From the NCBI RefSeq assembly GCF_022063185.1, contig NZ_CP091913.1, positions 5,185,141-5,249,140 on the forward strand: a DNA stretch of 64,000 nucleotides, in the 5' to 3' direction. The DNA is from Nostoc sp. UHCC 0870 (GTDB lineage Bacteria; Cyanobacteriota; Cyanobacteriia; Cyanobacteriales; Nostocaceae). The notes beneath the pieces were generated by a model, which saw only the letters and a program-made list of their open reading frames with translations, was not told where the DNA came from and made no database searches. Shown here piece by piece: positions 25,630 through 33,868 of the stretch; positions within the stretch are counted from its first letter, which is position 1; every line of letters begins with the position of its first letter. The translations under genes and the position numbers were made by a program.

Positions 25630-26763
25630 TTAAGAATCAATCGCTAAACAATCATCTTCTACCCACCAAGCGTAAATAGGGGTGTCACGGTCTGGTAAGC
25701 TGCCAAAGGTGTTGGGCTGTAAAACATTAAGACTGATACCGTTAATTAATTCCACAACATAATTAACGTGAGTTCCTAAATACATGATATTTACTAGTCT
25801 TCCCTCAAAGCAGTTGTTTACTAAAGTAGGTTGATATAAGGAAAGCTGGATTTTTTCTGGCCGCACACTAACTACTACAGCTTTTAATAGTTCCGTTGGT
25901 GTGTCTTCTGTGCGATTAACTACAATAGTGAGTCCGGTTTTGGTGACAACTTGCACCAGTGAAGCTTCTACGGCTGTGATTTCACCGCTAAATAAATTTG
26001 TATCACCAATAAAATCCGCTACAAAAGATGTCTTAGGTCGTTCGTAAATTTCGCTAGGACTGCCAATTTGCTCGATTTTGCCTTGATTCATCACGGCGAT
26101 GCGATCGCTTAATGATAACGCCTCCTCTTGGTCGTGTGTCACCATGATGAAAGTTAAACCCAGGTCTTTGTGTAAATTTGATAACTCGAACTGCATTTCC
26201 TTACGGAGTTTTAAATCTAACGCCCCTAATGGTTCATCTAGCAGCAACACAGCCGGACGATTTACTAAAGCCCTAGCTAATGCTACTCTTTGCTGTTGAC
26301 CACCAGAAAGTTGATGAGGAAAACGCGATCGCAAACTTTCCATTTTCACCAACTTTAAAGCTTCATTGACTCGACTATCAATTTCGGCTTGACGGAGTTT
26401 CTCTTTTTTGAGGCGTAGTCCAAAGGCGATATTATTCCAGACATTCAGGTGGTTAAACAAAGCATAGCTTTGAAATACTGTATTCACAGGGCGGCGGTAA
26501 GGTGGTACATCAGTCATCGGCTGACCCTGAATTAATAACTTACCCGCATCAACCTGTTCAAACCCAGCAATGAGGCGTAGTGTAGTAGTTTTTCCACAAC
26601 CAGAAGGCCCTAAAATACTAAAAAACTCCCCCTGTCTAATATCCAAATCTATTCCATGTACTGCCGGTTCTTGGTTAAAAAACTTGAACACGTTACGCAG
26701 TTCAACATCAAGCGGCTGAAAAGCCACAATTCCTCTCTGGTGCTGGGTCACAGTTTGAGCCAT
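25630..26763 (-). CDS. potA: Polyamine-type ABC transporter ATPase (PotA-like)
   Basis: This 377-aa ATPase has Walker A (GPSGCGKTT), signature (QLSGGQQQRVALARAL), Walker B (VLLLDEPLGALD) and switch (VTHDQEEALSLSD) motifs. The C-terminal 110 residues form a TOBE-type regulatory domain (VVVSVRPEKIQLSL), which marks the PotA/MalK group. It is the first gene of the operon potA-potD-potB and sets its direction. The upstream gap of 262 bases to the divergent PBP2 gene holds its promoter. Confidence 0.9.
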   Translation of the reverse strand: MAQTVTQHQRGIVAFQPLDVELRNVFKFFNQEPAVHGIDLDIRQGEFFSILGPSGCGKTTTLRLIAGFEQVDAGKLLIQGQPMTDVPPYRRPVNTVFQSYALFNHLNVWNNIAFGLRLKKEKLRQAEIDSRVNEALKLVKMESLRSRFPHQLSGGQQQRVALARALVNRPAVLLLDEPLGALDLKLRKEMQFELSNLHKDLGLTFIMVTHDQEEALSLSDRIAVMNQGKIEQIGSPSEIYERPKTSFVADFIGDTNLFSGEITAVEASLVQVVTKTGLTIVVNRTEDTPTELLKAVVVSVRPEKIQLSLYQPTLVNNCFEGRLVNIMYLGTHVNYVVELINGISLNVLQPNTFGSLPDRDTPIYAWWVEDDCLAIDS

Positions 26764-26956
26764 AATCTTTAGTAGAATGCCGTGATTTTACGTAATTTTG
26801 TCACCTAATGTAGCCTATTAAGCAGACAGAACATCACACTTGGGTTTATTGTATCCGCCTAAAACCTCTGTGCCAAAAAGAATATTCCCAATTGTTACAT
26901 ACTCAGCATTAAGTAGCAGTTTCTGGGAACTTTACGTACAAGGAACTGGGATTAAC

Positions 26957-26998
26957 AATTCAAAAGTAAAAATTCAAAAGTAAAAATTCAAAAGTAAA
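26957..26998. repeat. Three tandem copies of a 14-mer (AATTCAAAAGTAAA)
   Basis: The unit is two heptamer-like halves, AATTCAA and AAGTAAA, repeated three times. The array ends 27 bases before the PBP2 start, within its leader or promoter. Confidence 0.9.
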
Positions 26999-27025
26999 AT
27001 TAGTTCATCTACAATATTTTTTCCT

Positions 27026-28843
27026 ATGGCTACATTCCAACCAACTCCCCTGGGAGGAAAAAAAGATACACGTACAGTTGGACGGAATTACCAGTCTATA
27101 TTTTTGATTATATTTACCTTATTAATGACGACTGGGATTGGCGTGCGGTTGGCATATTTGCAAATTGTGGAAGGAGAATACTACCGCAAACGAGCTGAAT
27201 CAAATCGGATTCGGATGATTCCCAAACAACCAGAAAGAGGTAATATTTTTGACCGCAATGGCAAACTATTAGCTAGTACACGTTATCCTCGCTCTGTCTA
27301 TTTGTGGCCAATGGCACATACCAAACCTGCGTGGAAAGTCGTGGGGGCGCGTCTAGCCCAAATTTTGGATATTCCCCAAGACGAAATTGAAAAGAAACTC
27401 GAAGAAGCTGGTGCTAACTCATCTTCACTGATTCGGATTGCACGTGATTTGAATGAAGCCCAAATTACAGCTATAAAAGAGTATGAAAACGAACTGCAAA
27501 ATGTGGAAATACATACGGAAGCCGTTCGTTACTATCCCAAAGGTCGGGAATTAGCCCATATACTAGGCTATACACGAGAATTAACCGCCGAACAACTCCA
27601 AGAAAAGAAAAAAGACGGCTACCGTCTAGGAGATGTGATTGGGCAAATGGGCATAGAAAAAGCCTATGAAACCTCACTAAGGGGTGAATGGGGAGGTCAG
27701 CAGGTAGAAGTGGATGGGGCTGGGCGACCACTGCGGGTATTAGGAGAAAAACAAGCCAAACCAGGTAATGATATTCGCCTGACCATAGATTTAGATATGC
27801 AATTAGCAGCAGAGAAAGCCTTGGGAAGTCGCAATGGTGCGATCGTTGCGCTTGATCCCAAAAACGGTGCTGTTTTAGCTATGGTGTCTCACCCCACTTT
27901 TGATCCCAATATTTTCTCCAAGCAAAAACTGACACAAAAAGATTGGGAGTCTGTACAAGGTGAAGATCATCCCCTGGTTAATCGCGCCCTGAGTGCTTTC
28001 CCACCCGCTAGTACCTTTAAGATTGTCACCAAAACCGCCGCGCTAGAATCAGGTAAGTATTCTCCTAGCACAGTTCTACAAACCTACGGTTCATTAACTA
28101 TTGGTGGTACTAGATTTGGTGAGTGGAATCATGCTGGTTTCGGCCCATTAGGTTTTGTGGGCGCAATGCAGTGGAGTAGTGATACTTTCTTTTATCAAGT
28201 TGCTAAGGGAATTGGTGGTCCGACTCTGATTAAGTGGACTCGTAAATATGGCTTTGGGGAAAAAACAGGTTTTGAGTTCACTTCGGAAGAATCAAAAGGT
28301 TTAGTCCCGGATGACGCATGGAAGCGGAAAGCTCGCAAGATGCCTTGGACTATAGGCGACACGATTAATATGTCTATTGGTCAAGGTGCTTTATTGGGTA
28401 CACCTCTACAAGTGGCGGTAATGTTTGCTATCCCAGCTAATGGTGGCGATCGCGTCCAACCACATTTGCTTAAAGACAATGAAGAAGCCAGAAGTTGGCG
28501 AAAAGAGGTGAAGATGAAGCCCTCAACGATAAAACTTCTACAGGAAGGATTGCGTAAAGTAATCACTGAAGGAACAGGCAAAGTTTTAAACAAACCCACT
28601 ATTCCCCCAGTAGCCGGGAAAAGTGGTACAGCCGAGGCTTGGAAGCGCGGTATCAAGCAAAATCATACTTGGTTTGGTGCTTATGCCCCGGCTGACAAGC
28701 CAGAAGTTTTGATTGTTGCCTTTACTGAACATTCTGGGGGTGGTGGTGGTAGTCTTGCAGCACCAATGATTTTACAAATCATGGAAGACCATTTCCAACG
28801 CAAATATCCCGGTAAGTATCAGAAACCAGTTAATGGTCAATAG
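27026..28843 (+). CDS. mrdA: Penicillin-binding protein 2 (peptidoglycan transpeptidase)
   Basis: This 605-aa protein is a class B penicillin-binding protein, a transpeptidase that cross-links peptidoglycan in the periplasm, most like PBP2 of the elongation complex. A single N-terminal membrane anchor (FLIIFTLLMTTGIGVRLAYLQIV in parts) is followed by the dimerisation domain with RGNIFDRNGKLLA. The catalytic serine is residue 329 in PASTFKIV, and the KSGTA motif is GKSGTAEAW. A glycine-rich stretch near the C-terminus (EHSGGGGGSLAAP) is slightly unusual. No rodA lies adjacent. PBP3/FtsI is an alternative, but the N-terminal region favours PBP2. Confidence 0.88.
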   Translation: MATFQPTPLGGKKDTRTVGRNYQSIFLIIFTLLMTTGIGVRLAYLQIVEGEYYRKRAESNRIRMIPKQPERGNIFDRNGKLLASTRYPRSVYLWPMAHTKPAWKVVGARLAQILDIPQDEIEKKLEEAGANSSSLIRIARDLNEAQITAIKEYENELQNVEIHTEAVRYYPKGRELAHILGYTRELTAEQLQEKKKDGYRLGDVIGQMGIEKAYETSLRGEWGGQQVEVDGAGRPLRVLGEKQAKPGNDIRLTIDLDMQLAAEKALGSRNGAIVALDPKNGAVLAMVSHPTFDPNIFSKQKLTQKDWESVQGEDHPLVNRALSAFPPASTFKIVTKTAALESGKYSPSTVLQTYGSLTIGGTRFGEWNHAGFGPLGFVGAMQWSSDTFFYQVAKGIGGPTLIKWTRKYGFGEKTGFEFTSEESKGLVPDDAWKRKARKMPWTIGDTINMSIGQGALLGTPLQVAVMFAIPANGGDRVQPHLLKDNEEARSWRKEVKMKPSTIKLLQEGLRKVITEGTGKVLNKPTIPPVAGKSGTAEAWKRGIKQNHTWFGAYAPADKPEVLIVAFTEHSGGGGGSLAAPMILQIMEDHFQRKYPGKYQKPVNGQ

Positions 28844-28929
28844 GAATTGGGAATTGGGAATTGGGAATCGGGTATCTGGTATTGAATTTTTCTCCCTCAG
28901 TCCCCAGTCCCCAGTCCCCAGTCCCAAAA
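28844..28929. repeat. STRR pair: GGGAATT x3 and CAGTCCC x4
   Basis: The gap between the convergent PBP2 and exbD stops contains about three GGGAATT-type heptamers at 28846-28868 and four CAGTCCC units at about 28898-28924. It holds no gene. Confidence 0.85.
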
Positions 28930-29331
28930 CTACTTTTGAGTAGCGATCGCTAATTTTGCTCCCTTAACTTGCCTTACCTGATCCATAACAGCTACTACTT
29001 TACCGTGTCCTACTTTTTCATCAGCATTAATAATTACCAAGGGTTCTGAGTTAGAACCAGCTATATTACGTATTTGTTCTGCTAGAGAATTAACTAAAAT
29101 TAGTTGGCGATTCAGGCTAACTTCTCCTTTCTCGTCAATGCTGATGGTAATTTTTGTCGGTACTTGCTGTTGATTAGCTGTAGATGCCTTCGGTAAATTT
29201 ACTGGTAAACCTTCTGATCTAGTTAAAAACAGCGTTGACATGATAAAAAATGTCAAAATCGCAAAGATGACATCAATCATCGGCACAATATTAATCTGTG
29301 CTGGGATATCAGGTTCATCTTGTAGACGCAT
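28930..29331 (-). CDS. exbD: Biopolymer transport protein ExbD/TolR
   Basis: ExbD is the single-pass partner of the ExbB proton channel that energises TonB. The N-terminal membrane helix (INIVPMIDVIFAILTFFIMSTLFLT in parts) contains the essential aspartate in MIDVIF. The periplasmic domain follows (KITISIDEKGEVSLN). I start it at the ATG at 29331, with GGGGAG 7 bases upstream; the frame could open at 29352. It overlaps the end of exbB, as expected for a co-translated pair. Confidence 0.9.
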   Translation of the reverse strand: MRLQDEPDIPAQINIVPMIDVIFAILTFFIMSTLFLTRSEGLPVNLPKASTANQQQVPTKITISIDEKGEVSLNRQLILVNSLAEQIRNIAGSNSEPLVIINADEKVGHGKVVAVMDQVRQVKGAKLAIATQK

Positions 29332-29968
29332 AGGTTTTCTCCCCTCTTTCATAGCGGCGGCGATAGAGTAATTCTAACTGTCCTCCATATTCCTGAAATA
29401 AGGCCATTTGCCTGCTATAAAGTCCGCGAAAGGAGTTGGCGAAAAACAGTGTAAATATAGCAACCACTAATCCGGCGGCTGTAGACACTAAAGCTTCACT
29501 GATCCCATCTGTAACTTCTGCGGTTTTCGTCCCTCCCACATCCCCAATATCCAAAGAAGCAAAGGAAGCAATCAACCCTAATACTGTACCGAGTAGACCT
29601 AACAGTGGTGCTAAACCAATGATGGTGTCAAAAAGATTTTGAAAGCGTTTGAGTATGGGGATCTCAGCTTGCGCTTCACTTTCTAAAGCTAAACGAAATT
29701 CTTCTGGATTTGGTTCTTCTAATTCCAGCGCAGCTAAAAAAACCCGTGCAAGGGGCAAATCTGCATTTTTTTGGAGTTTATCTATTGCACCTACTACATT
29801 GTCTAACCGATAGAGTTTCAATACCTCTGCGATGACACGACTTTGACGATTATTAATTCTCAGCCAAAACCTGACACGTTCAATAATTAGTGCCACCCCC
29901 AATATAGAAAATCCCAATAGCGGCCACATAACTACGCCGCCAGCTGTAAACAGATTCGTAATTCCCAT
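29315..29968 (-). CDS. exbB: Biopolymer transport protein ExbB (MotA/TolQ/ExbB family)
   Basis: This is the channel subunit of a proton-driven motor. Three membrane helices are visible, at the N-terminus (VVMWPLLGFSILGVALIIERV in parts), at APLLGLLGTVLGLIASF and at GISEALVSTAAGLVVAIFTLFF. The last two carry the conserved Gly- and Thr-rich motifs of the family. The chosen ATG at 29968 has GAGG 6 bases upstream and gives 217 aa, whereas the frame opens at 30037. It pairs with exbD downstream and with the divergent tonB. Confidence 0.9.
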   Translation of the reverse strand: MGITNLFTAGGVVMWPLLGFSILGVALIIERVRFWLRINNRQSRVIAEVLKLYRLDNVVGAIDKLQKNADLPLARVFLAALELEEPNPEEFRLALESEAQAEIPILKRFQNLFDTIIGLAPLLGLLGTVLGLIASFASLDIGDVGGTKTAEVTDGISEALVSTAAGLVVAIFTLFFANSFRGLYSRQMALFQEYGGQLELLYRRRYERGEKTYASTR

Positions 29969-30037
29969 GAAGAGCCTCGTTAAACTAAAAACACAGAGAC
30001 TATTAGCATCCTCAGATAACTTGAGAGGAATTGTCAA

Positions 30038-30229
30038 GACATTTTAAATAAATATGCAACTTTTTTGCAATTAATTTATGATAATTTTCCTAATAAAAAC
30101 GCTATAAACGTCTCTGTAACTATTTTATAGTCATTCAATACAGCTAATAACTTGACTATTTAATTACTTGATATTTGTATCTAAGCATTCTACTATGTTT
30201 AAGTTAGTAATATTAGCTCGCAATAAATT
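30038..30229. promoter_or_regulatory. Divergent promoter region of exbBD and tonB
   Basis: A 192-base AT-rich region lies between exbB and tonB. ATGATAATTTTCCTAAT at 30078-30094 weakly resembles an iron (Fur) box. The match is poor and rests mainly on the expected iron regulation of this system. Confidence 0.3.
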
Positions 30230-31666
30230 ATGACCTTTTCGGGCATAGCTGTTGAGCAGCGTTCAAAGGAAACTGAGGCTCTCAGGTCTTTTCTGGTTTA
30301 CAGTCTGATTGGCTCAGTGGCGTTGCATATTGGGATATTAGCCATAGGCATAGGCAATCTGTTGCAAAGAACTTCTGAGGTTGAGAATGAACCTCTAGAG
30401 GTGACAATCATTGATACTCCGAAGGTAGAACCAGAACCAACACCACTGGAGATTAAACCTGAACCAAAACCTGAACCAGAAACTCGACCACAACCTCAAG
30501 CGATCGCTCCCGTGGCGATCGCACCTGTAAAATTAAACCCTGAGCCAGTACAAAAGATTTCTAATAACCTCAAAACTCCTCAAGTTCAACAGCAGCCTAA
30601 TAAAACTATCGCACCAACCGTAAAAACACAGTTAACAACACAACCCCAAAAAGTCCTCACATCTGAACCTACCAATACACAACAAACGACAACCCAAGCT
30701 GTAGAGCAAAGCAGTAATAAATTAAGAGGGTTGTTAAGTGGCATTAGAGATGCTAGAGCAAATAGTAATGCTGTAGGAGAGTCAAACAATTCTACAAATA
30801 CAGGCTCTAACGTCCCTGTACAGTCTAGTAATAATAGACGAAGCAGAGGCATGGAAACACAAGCTACAGCCCCAAGTCCGGCCAAAATAGAAACTCCATC
30901 AAGCAGTAATAATACTAATAACTCTTCCAGATCAGGAAATGGCCGTGCAGCCTGTCGTGATTGCGGCACTAATTATCCAGAAGCGGCTAGAAGACGAGGC
31001 GTAGAAGGCAAAGTTGGAGTAGCTGTTGATACTGATGAAAAAGGTAATGTTACTAATGTCAGGATTGTCAACTCCAGTGGTAATCGTGACTTAGATGAAG
31101 AAACCTTGAGACAAGCACGTAACTGGAAATTAAAACCTTCTGCTAGTGGTAGAAGTGGAGTATCTATCGATACTGAATATGCCATTGCCGGTTCTCGGCG
31201 TTACCGCGAACTACAAGAACGCAAAAGACAAGCAAGACAACGAGCTGCTGCTAATACAAATACAACAGAAGCAGCATCTAGTAATCGGCAAAGTTCTAGA
31301 GCATCAAGTAATACAGAAACTCCCACAAGAAGTAATACAGAAACTAGAGTCAGACGCAGGCGGTTATCTCCTACATCATCTCCAGACACTCCCACATCCC
31401 AACAATCAACAGCATCAAGCACCAATAATAGAAGAACATCGGACAATCAAACAAGTGTCAGAAATTCTTTACGTAGGGTGCGACGTGAGCGTACAGCTAC
31501 CCAATCATCACCCTCATCACAACCAAATGCAACTCGGCGGCGGAGAAGAAATCAGACAGAAGAAGCCCCATCTTCTAGTTCTAGTCGGTTAAGGAATGCT
31601 TTACGTCGTTCCCGCCAGCCATCTCAACCTCAATCTTCATCTCCAGATGCTTCTACATCTGAGTAA
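30230..31666 (+). CDS. tonB: TonB-family energy-transducing protein with C-terminal extension
   Basis: TonB spans the periplasm and transmits proton-motive force from ExbBD to outer-membrane receptors. This one (478 aa) has an N-terminal membrane helix (SLIGSVALHIGILAIGIGNLL in parts), a proline/glutamate-rich spacer (PKVEPEPTPLEIKPEPKPEPE in parts), a long Gln/Thr/Ser/Asn-rich linker, and a TonB C-terminal domain at about residues 241-326 (YPEAARRRGVEGKVGVAVD, then LDEETLRQARNWKLKPSA). Unlike classic TonB, about 150 residues of Arg/Ser/Thr/Gln-rich low-complexity sequence follow that domain. The last 37 bases overlap the opposite-strand WD40 gene. Divergent exbBD upstream completes the system; no receptor gene is in the window. 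Confidence 0.85.
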   Translation: MTFSGIAVEQRSKETEALRSFLVYSLIGSVALHIGILAIGIGNLLQRTSEVENEPLEVTIIDTPKVEPEPTPLEIKPEPKPEPETRPQPQAIAPVAIAPVKLNPEPVQKISNNLKTPQVQQQPNKTIAPTVKTQLTTQPQKVLTSEPTNTQQTTTQAVEQSSNKLRGLLSGIRDARANSNAVGESNNSTNTGSNVPVQSSNNRRSRGMETQATAPSPAKIETPSSSNNTNNSSRSGNGRAACRDCGTNYPEAARRRGVEGKVGVAVDTDEKGNVTNVRIVNSSGNRDLDEETLRQARNWKLKPSASGRSGVSIDTEYAIAGSRRYRELQERKRQARQRAAANTNTTEAASSNRQSSRASSNTETPTRSNTETRVRRRRLSPTSSPDTPTSQQSTASSTNNRRTSDNQTSVRNSLRRVRRERTATQSSPSSQPNATRRRRRNQTEEAPSSSSSRLRNALRRSRQPSQPQSSSPDASTSE

Positions 31667-32784
31667 GTTTGTAGTAAGGGCTTTAGCCCTTTCTTGTTCT
31701 CGTACTGTTTCCTCTTCTCCAGTATTTGAGTATGAGTAGTGGTATTGTGGGGTGCAGACCAAAGTTTGATGGTTTCGTCACTACTACCACTTGCTAGGGT
31801 TTGCCCATTCGGACTAAAGGCAACAGACCATACAGACTTGGTATGTCCTTTAAAGTTGGCAAGCACTTTGCTAGTAGCGAGATCCCAGAGCTTAATTGTT
31901 GTGTCATAACTACCACTGGCCAAGGTCTTTCCATTCGGACTAAAAGCAATAGACCATACAGAATTGGTATGTCCTGCAAAGTTAGCAAGGGTTTTGCCAG
32001 TAGTTACATCCCAGAGCTTAATAGTTTTATCCATACTCCCACTAGCAAGCTTTTGCCCATCAGGACTGAAAGCAACAGAGCATACTCCTTGGGAGTGACC
32101 TGTCAGAGTTTGGATGAGTTTTGGACTACCTGTGCTTAACTGCCAAATTTTGATGGAATTATCTTTACTACCACTGGCTAACTTCTGGCTATCAGGGCTA
32201 AAAGCAACAGACTTTACCCAGCCTACATTCTGGAGCGTCAAGAGTTCTTTTCCTGTATCTAGATTCCAGAGTTTAATGGTATGGTCAGCACTGCTACTAG
32301 CAAGTAATTTTCCATTTGGACTGATAGCGATCGCTTGTACATCGTCTCTATGTCCATCAAGGGTACGTATAAGAGTTCCTGTTTTCAGATTCCATAGTTT
32401 AATTCGATTATCCCAACTGCCACTGGCGAGTACAAGCTGATCAGTGCTAATTGCTAAGGATACAACTGCATCCGTATGACCTTTAAAACTGTGGAGTAAT
32501 TTGCCAGTGTGCAGATGCCAAATTTTGATTGCGCCTTTATAGCTACCACTAGCCAAGGTATGACCATCTGGACTGATAGCGATCGCATAAATCCAGGCTG
32601 AATGTCCTTGAAGGGTTCGATCAGGTTGAATAATTGGCAAGGAAATAATGTCAGGTTTTACCATTGGGAATGGTAATTGCAAACGACAAGAGTTCAACCC
32701 AACCAAGGTTGCTGTAGACGTAATTGCCAGTATGGCTGTAATTTGCTTAACTATTGGGTTTGACACTACAAAGTAACTCTCCAT
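31630..32784 (-). CDS. Seven-bladed WD40 repeat protein
   Basis: This 384-aa protein has seven WD40 repeats, enough for one closed propeller, ending in IKIW, IKLW, IKLW, IKIW, IKLW, IKLW and IKLW. The N-terminus is hydrophobic with a cysteine (ITAILAITSTATLVGLNSCRL in parts), possibly a lipoprotein-type signal. WD40 propellers act as protein-binding platforms; no partner is indicated. The final 25 residues (KGLKPLLQTYSD and on) are not propeller: they are encoded by a palindromic repeat at 31667-31691 and by the antisense of the tonB end, so the original C-terminus has probably been replaced. Confidence 0.85.
   Translation of the reverse strand: MESYFVVSNPIVKQITAILAITSTATLVGLNSCRLQLPFPMVKPDIISLPIIQPDRTLQGHSAWIYAIAISPDGHTLASGSYKGAIKIWHLHTGKLLHSFKGHTDAVVSLAISTDQLVLASGSWDNRIKLWNLKTGTLIRTLDGHRDDVQAIAISPNGKLLASSSADHTIKLWNLDTGKELLTLQNVGWVKSVAFSPDSQKLASGSKDNSIKIWQLSTGSPKLIQTLTGHSQGVCSVAFSPDGQKLASGSMDKTIKLWDVTTGKTLANFAGHTNSVWSIAFSPNGKTLASGSYDTTIKLWDLATSKVLANFKGHTKSVWSVAFSPNGQTLASGSSDETIKLWSAPHNTTTHTQILEKRKQYENKKGLKPLLQTYSDVEASGDED
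31667..31691. repeat. REP-like palindrome, half copy (AAGGGCTTTAGCCCTT core)
   Basis: A GTTTGTAGTAAG lead is followed by a hairpin with GGGC/GCCC pairing. It starts on the base after the tonB stop codon. The same lead and a hairpin of the same shape but with other base pairs occur at 61814 and 63232. Confidence 0.85.
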
Positions 32785-32895
32785 TTACACAATTTGAGCG
32801 ACAAATAGTACAAGAAAAAAGAAGGCAGAAGAAAAAAACGCTGGTTTTACCTTTTTCAAGTAATTAGTTACTTCTGCCATGTTTTACTAATGAAA

Positions 32896-33462
32896 CTATC
32901 TAGTGCTTTTTCCTGCTAAATCTACTTGAGTTACTTTAGTAGTTTTTCTTTGTTGCTTACCTTTGTGTTCCATCCAAAATCGGATGATACATAAAACTGC
33001 AATTATGGTAGTAGCAATCAGGCTAATTGGTGTTAGATACGTCCAATGACCTGACATCTTATCCCAAATATGCCAAATCAAAATAGCCAGAGCGATATAA
33101 GTGAGTTGGTGTAATTGTTTCCAGGTTTTTTTCATAATTTTTACACTCCAATTATTAGAAGTAATGAATAGCAATGTAAAAATTATGAAAGTTCCTACAC
33201 CCTGGATATATATCCAAAATGTGCTGAGGTCTAAAAAATCAAACTTTCTCTTTTGAATCATTAGTAAAGCATGACCTAAAGCTAAAATGAAAGATGCAAT
33301 ACCTATGATTCGACGGCGTTTTAGTAGCCATTGGGGAATACCAGTAGCTTTAGTTTCTGGAAAAACAATTCTGAGATTTGTCGGCAGTAATGTGACTATA
33401 TAGCTAGCTAATGCTATAAATCCAAGTGTATTAGCCAGGGGTGATTCATCAATTGTAAACAT
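32896..33462 (-). CDS. Ferric reductase-like transmembrane protein (MsrQ/YedZ-like)
   Basis: This protein of about 188 aa has five to six membrane helices and resembles the ferric reductase-like domain, which binds haem b. Histidines in LALGHALLMI, LHQLTYIALAILIWHIWDKM (in parts) fit the haem-ligand pattern. MsrQ members pair with the molybdenum enzyme MsrP to repair oxidised methionine, but no msrP lies beside it. I start at the ATG at 33462; the frame also allows a TTG at 33477. The C-terminal tail is basic. Confidence 0.7.
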   Translation of the reverse strand: MFTIDESPLANTLGFIALASYIVTLLPTNLRIVFPETKATGIPQWLLKRRRIIGIASFILALGHALLMIQKRKFDFLDLSTFWIYIQGVGTFIIFTLLFITSNNWSVKIMKKTWKQLHQLTYIALAILIWHIWDKMSGHWTYLTPISLIATTIIAVLCIIRFWMEHKGKQQRKTTKVTQVDLAGKSTR

Positions 33463-33500
33463 GATTAACCATCTCACAATTAGATTGTTGACTATAGTCC

Positions 33501-33601
33501 AATACGGTTAAGTTAAGGATTATTTGTTCAGATAATTGACATTAAAAGACACGATAAATCACGCCTAAAAATGATGTTTTTGGGCTTAACTTAACCGTAT
33601 T
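33501..33601. mobile_element. 101-bp element with perfect 17-bp terminal inverted repeats (MITE candidate)
   Basis: AATACGGTTAAGTTAAG at 33501-33517 is matched exactly by its complement CTTAACTTAACCGTATT at 33585-33601. The interior has no coding frame. The size and ends fit a miniature inverted-repeat element mobilised by a transposase encoded elsewhere. I cannot identify a clear target-site duplication. Confidence 0.6.
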
Positions 33602-33645
33602 ATGCTATAAGTAGGATAAATATAAACAATGAAAAACAGACGTGA

Positions 33646-33864
33646 TTTATCCGAATTGAAATAGTAAGCCAACCGGGAATTTTAGTCGGTAACGTCAATT
33701 CTACGTATTTATCAGGAATTTACTTAAAGTTTATGCAATTTCCCCAAAAAATGAAGAGAGAATTTTTTGGAGGAGATGATCAACCATTAATCAGGGATTT
33801 TAAATCGGTTATCAAGATGGATAAGGAAGCAACGCAATTTTGTGAGGTCGGATTTTATCGTTAA
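33646..33864 (+). pseudogene. 3' remnant of an unknown gene
   Basis: A 72-codon frame, open from a stop at 33643-33645 to TAA at 33862-33864, reads like real protein (SQPGILVGNVNSTYLSGIY, then PQKMKREFFGGDDQPLIRDF). It has no credible start codon upstream. It lies just downstream of the MITE-like element and looks like the C-terminal end of a gene whose beginning is lost. I do not recognise the family. Confidence 0.4.
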
Positions 33865-33868
33865 CAAC

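Noticed and set aside
31146..31592. A 148-codon plus-strand frame inside tonB
   Set aside because: It overlaps the low-complexity end of tonB in another frame; the tonB frame has a recognisable domain and the right start.
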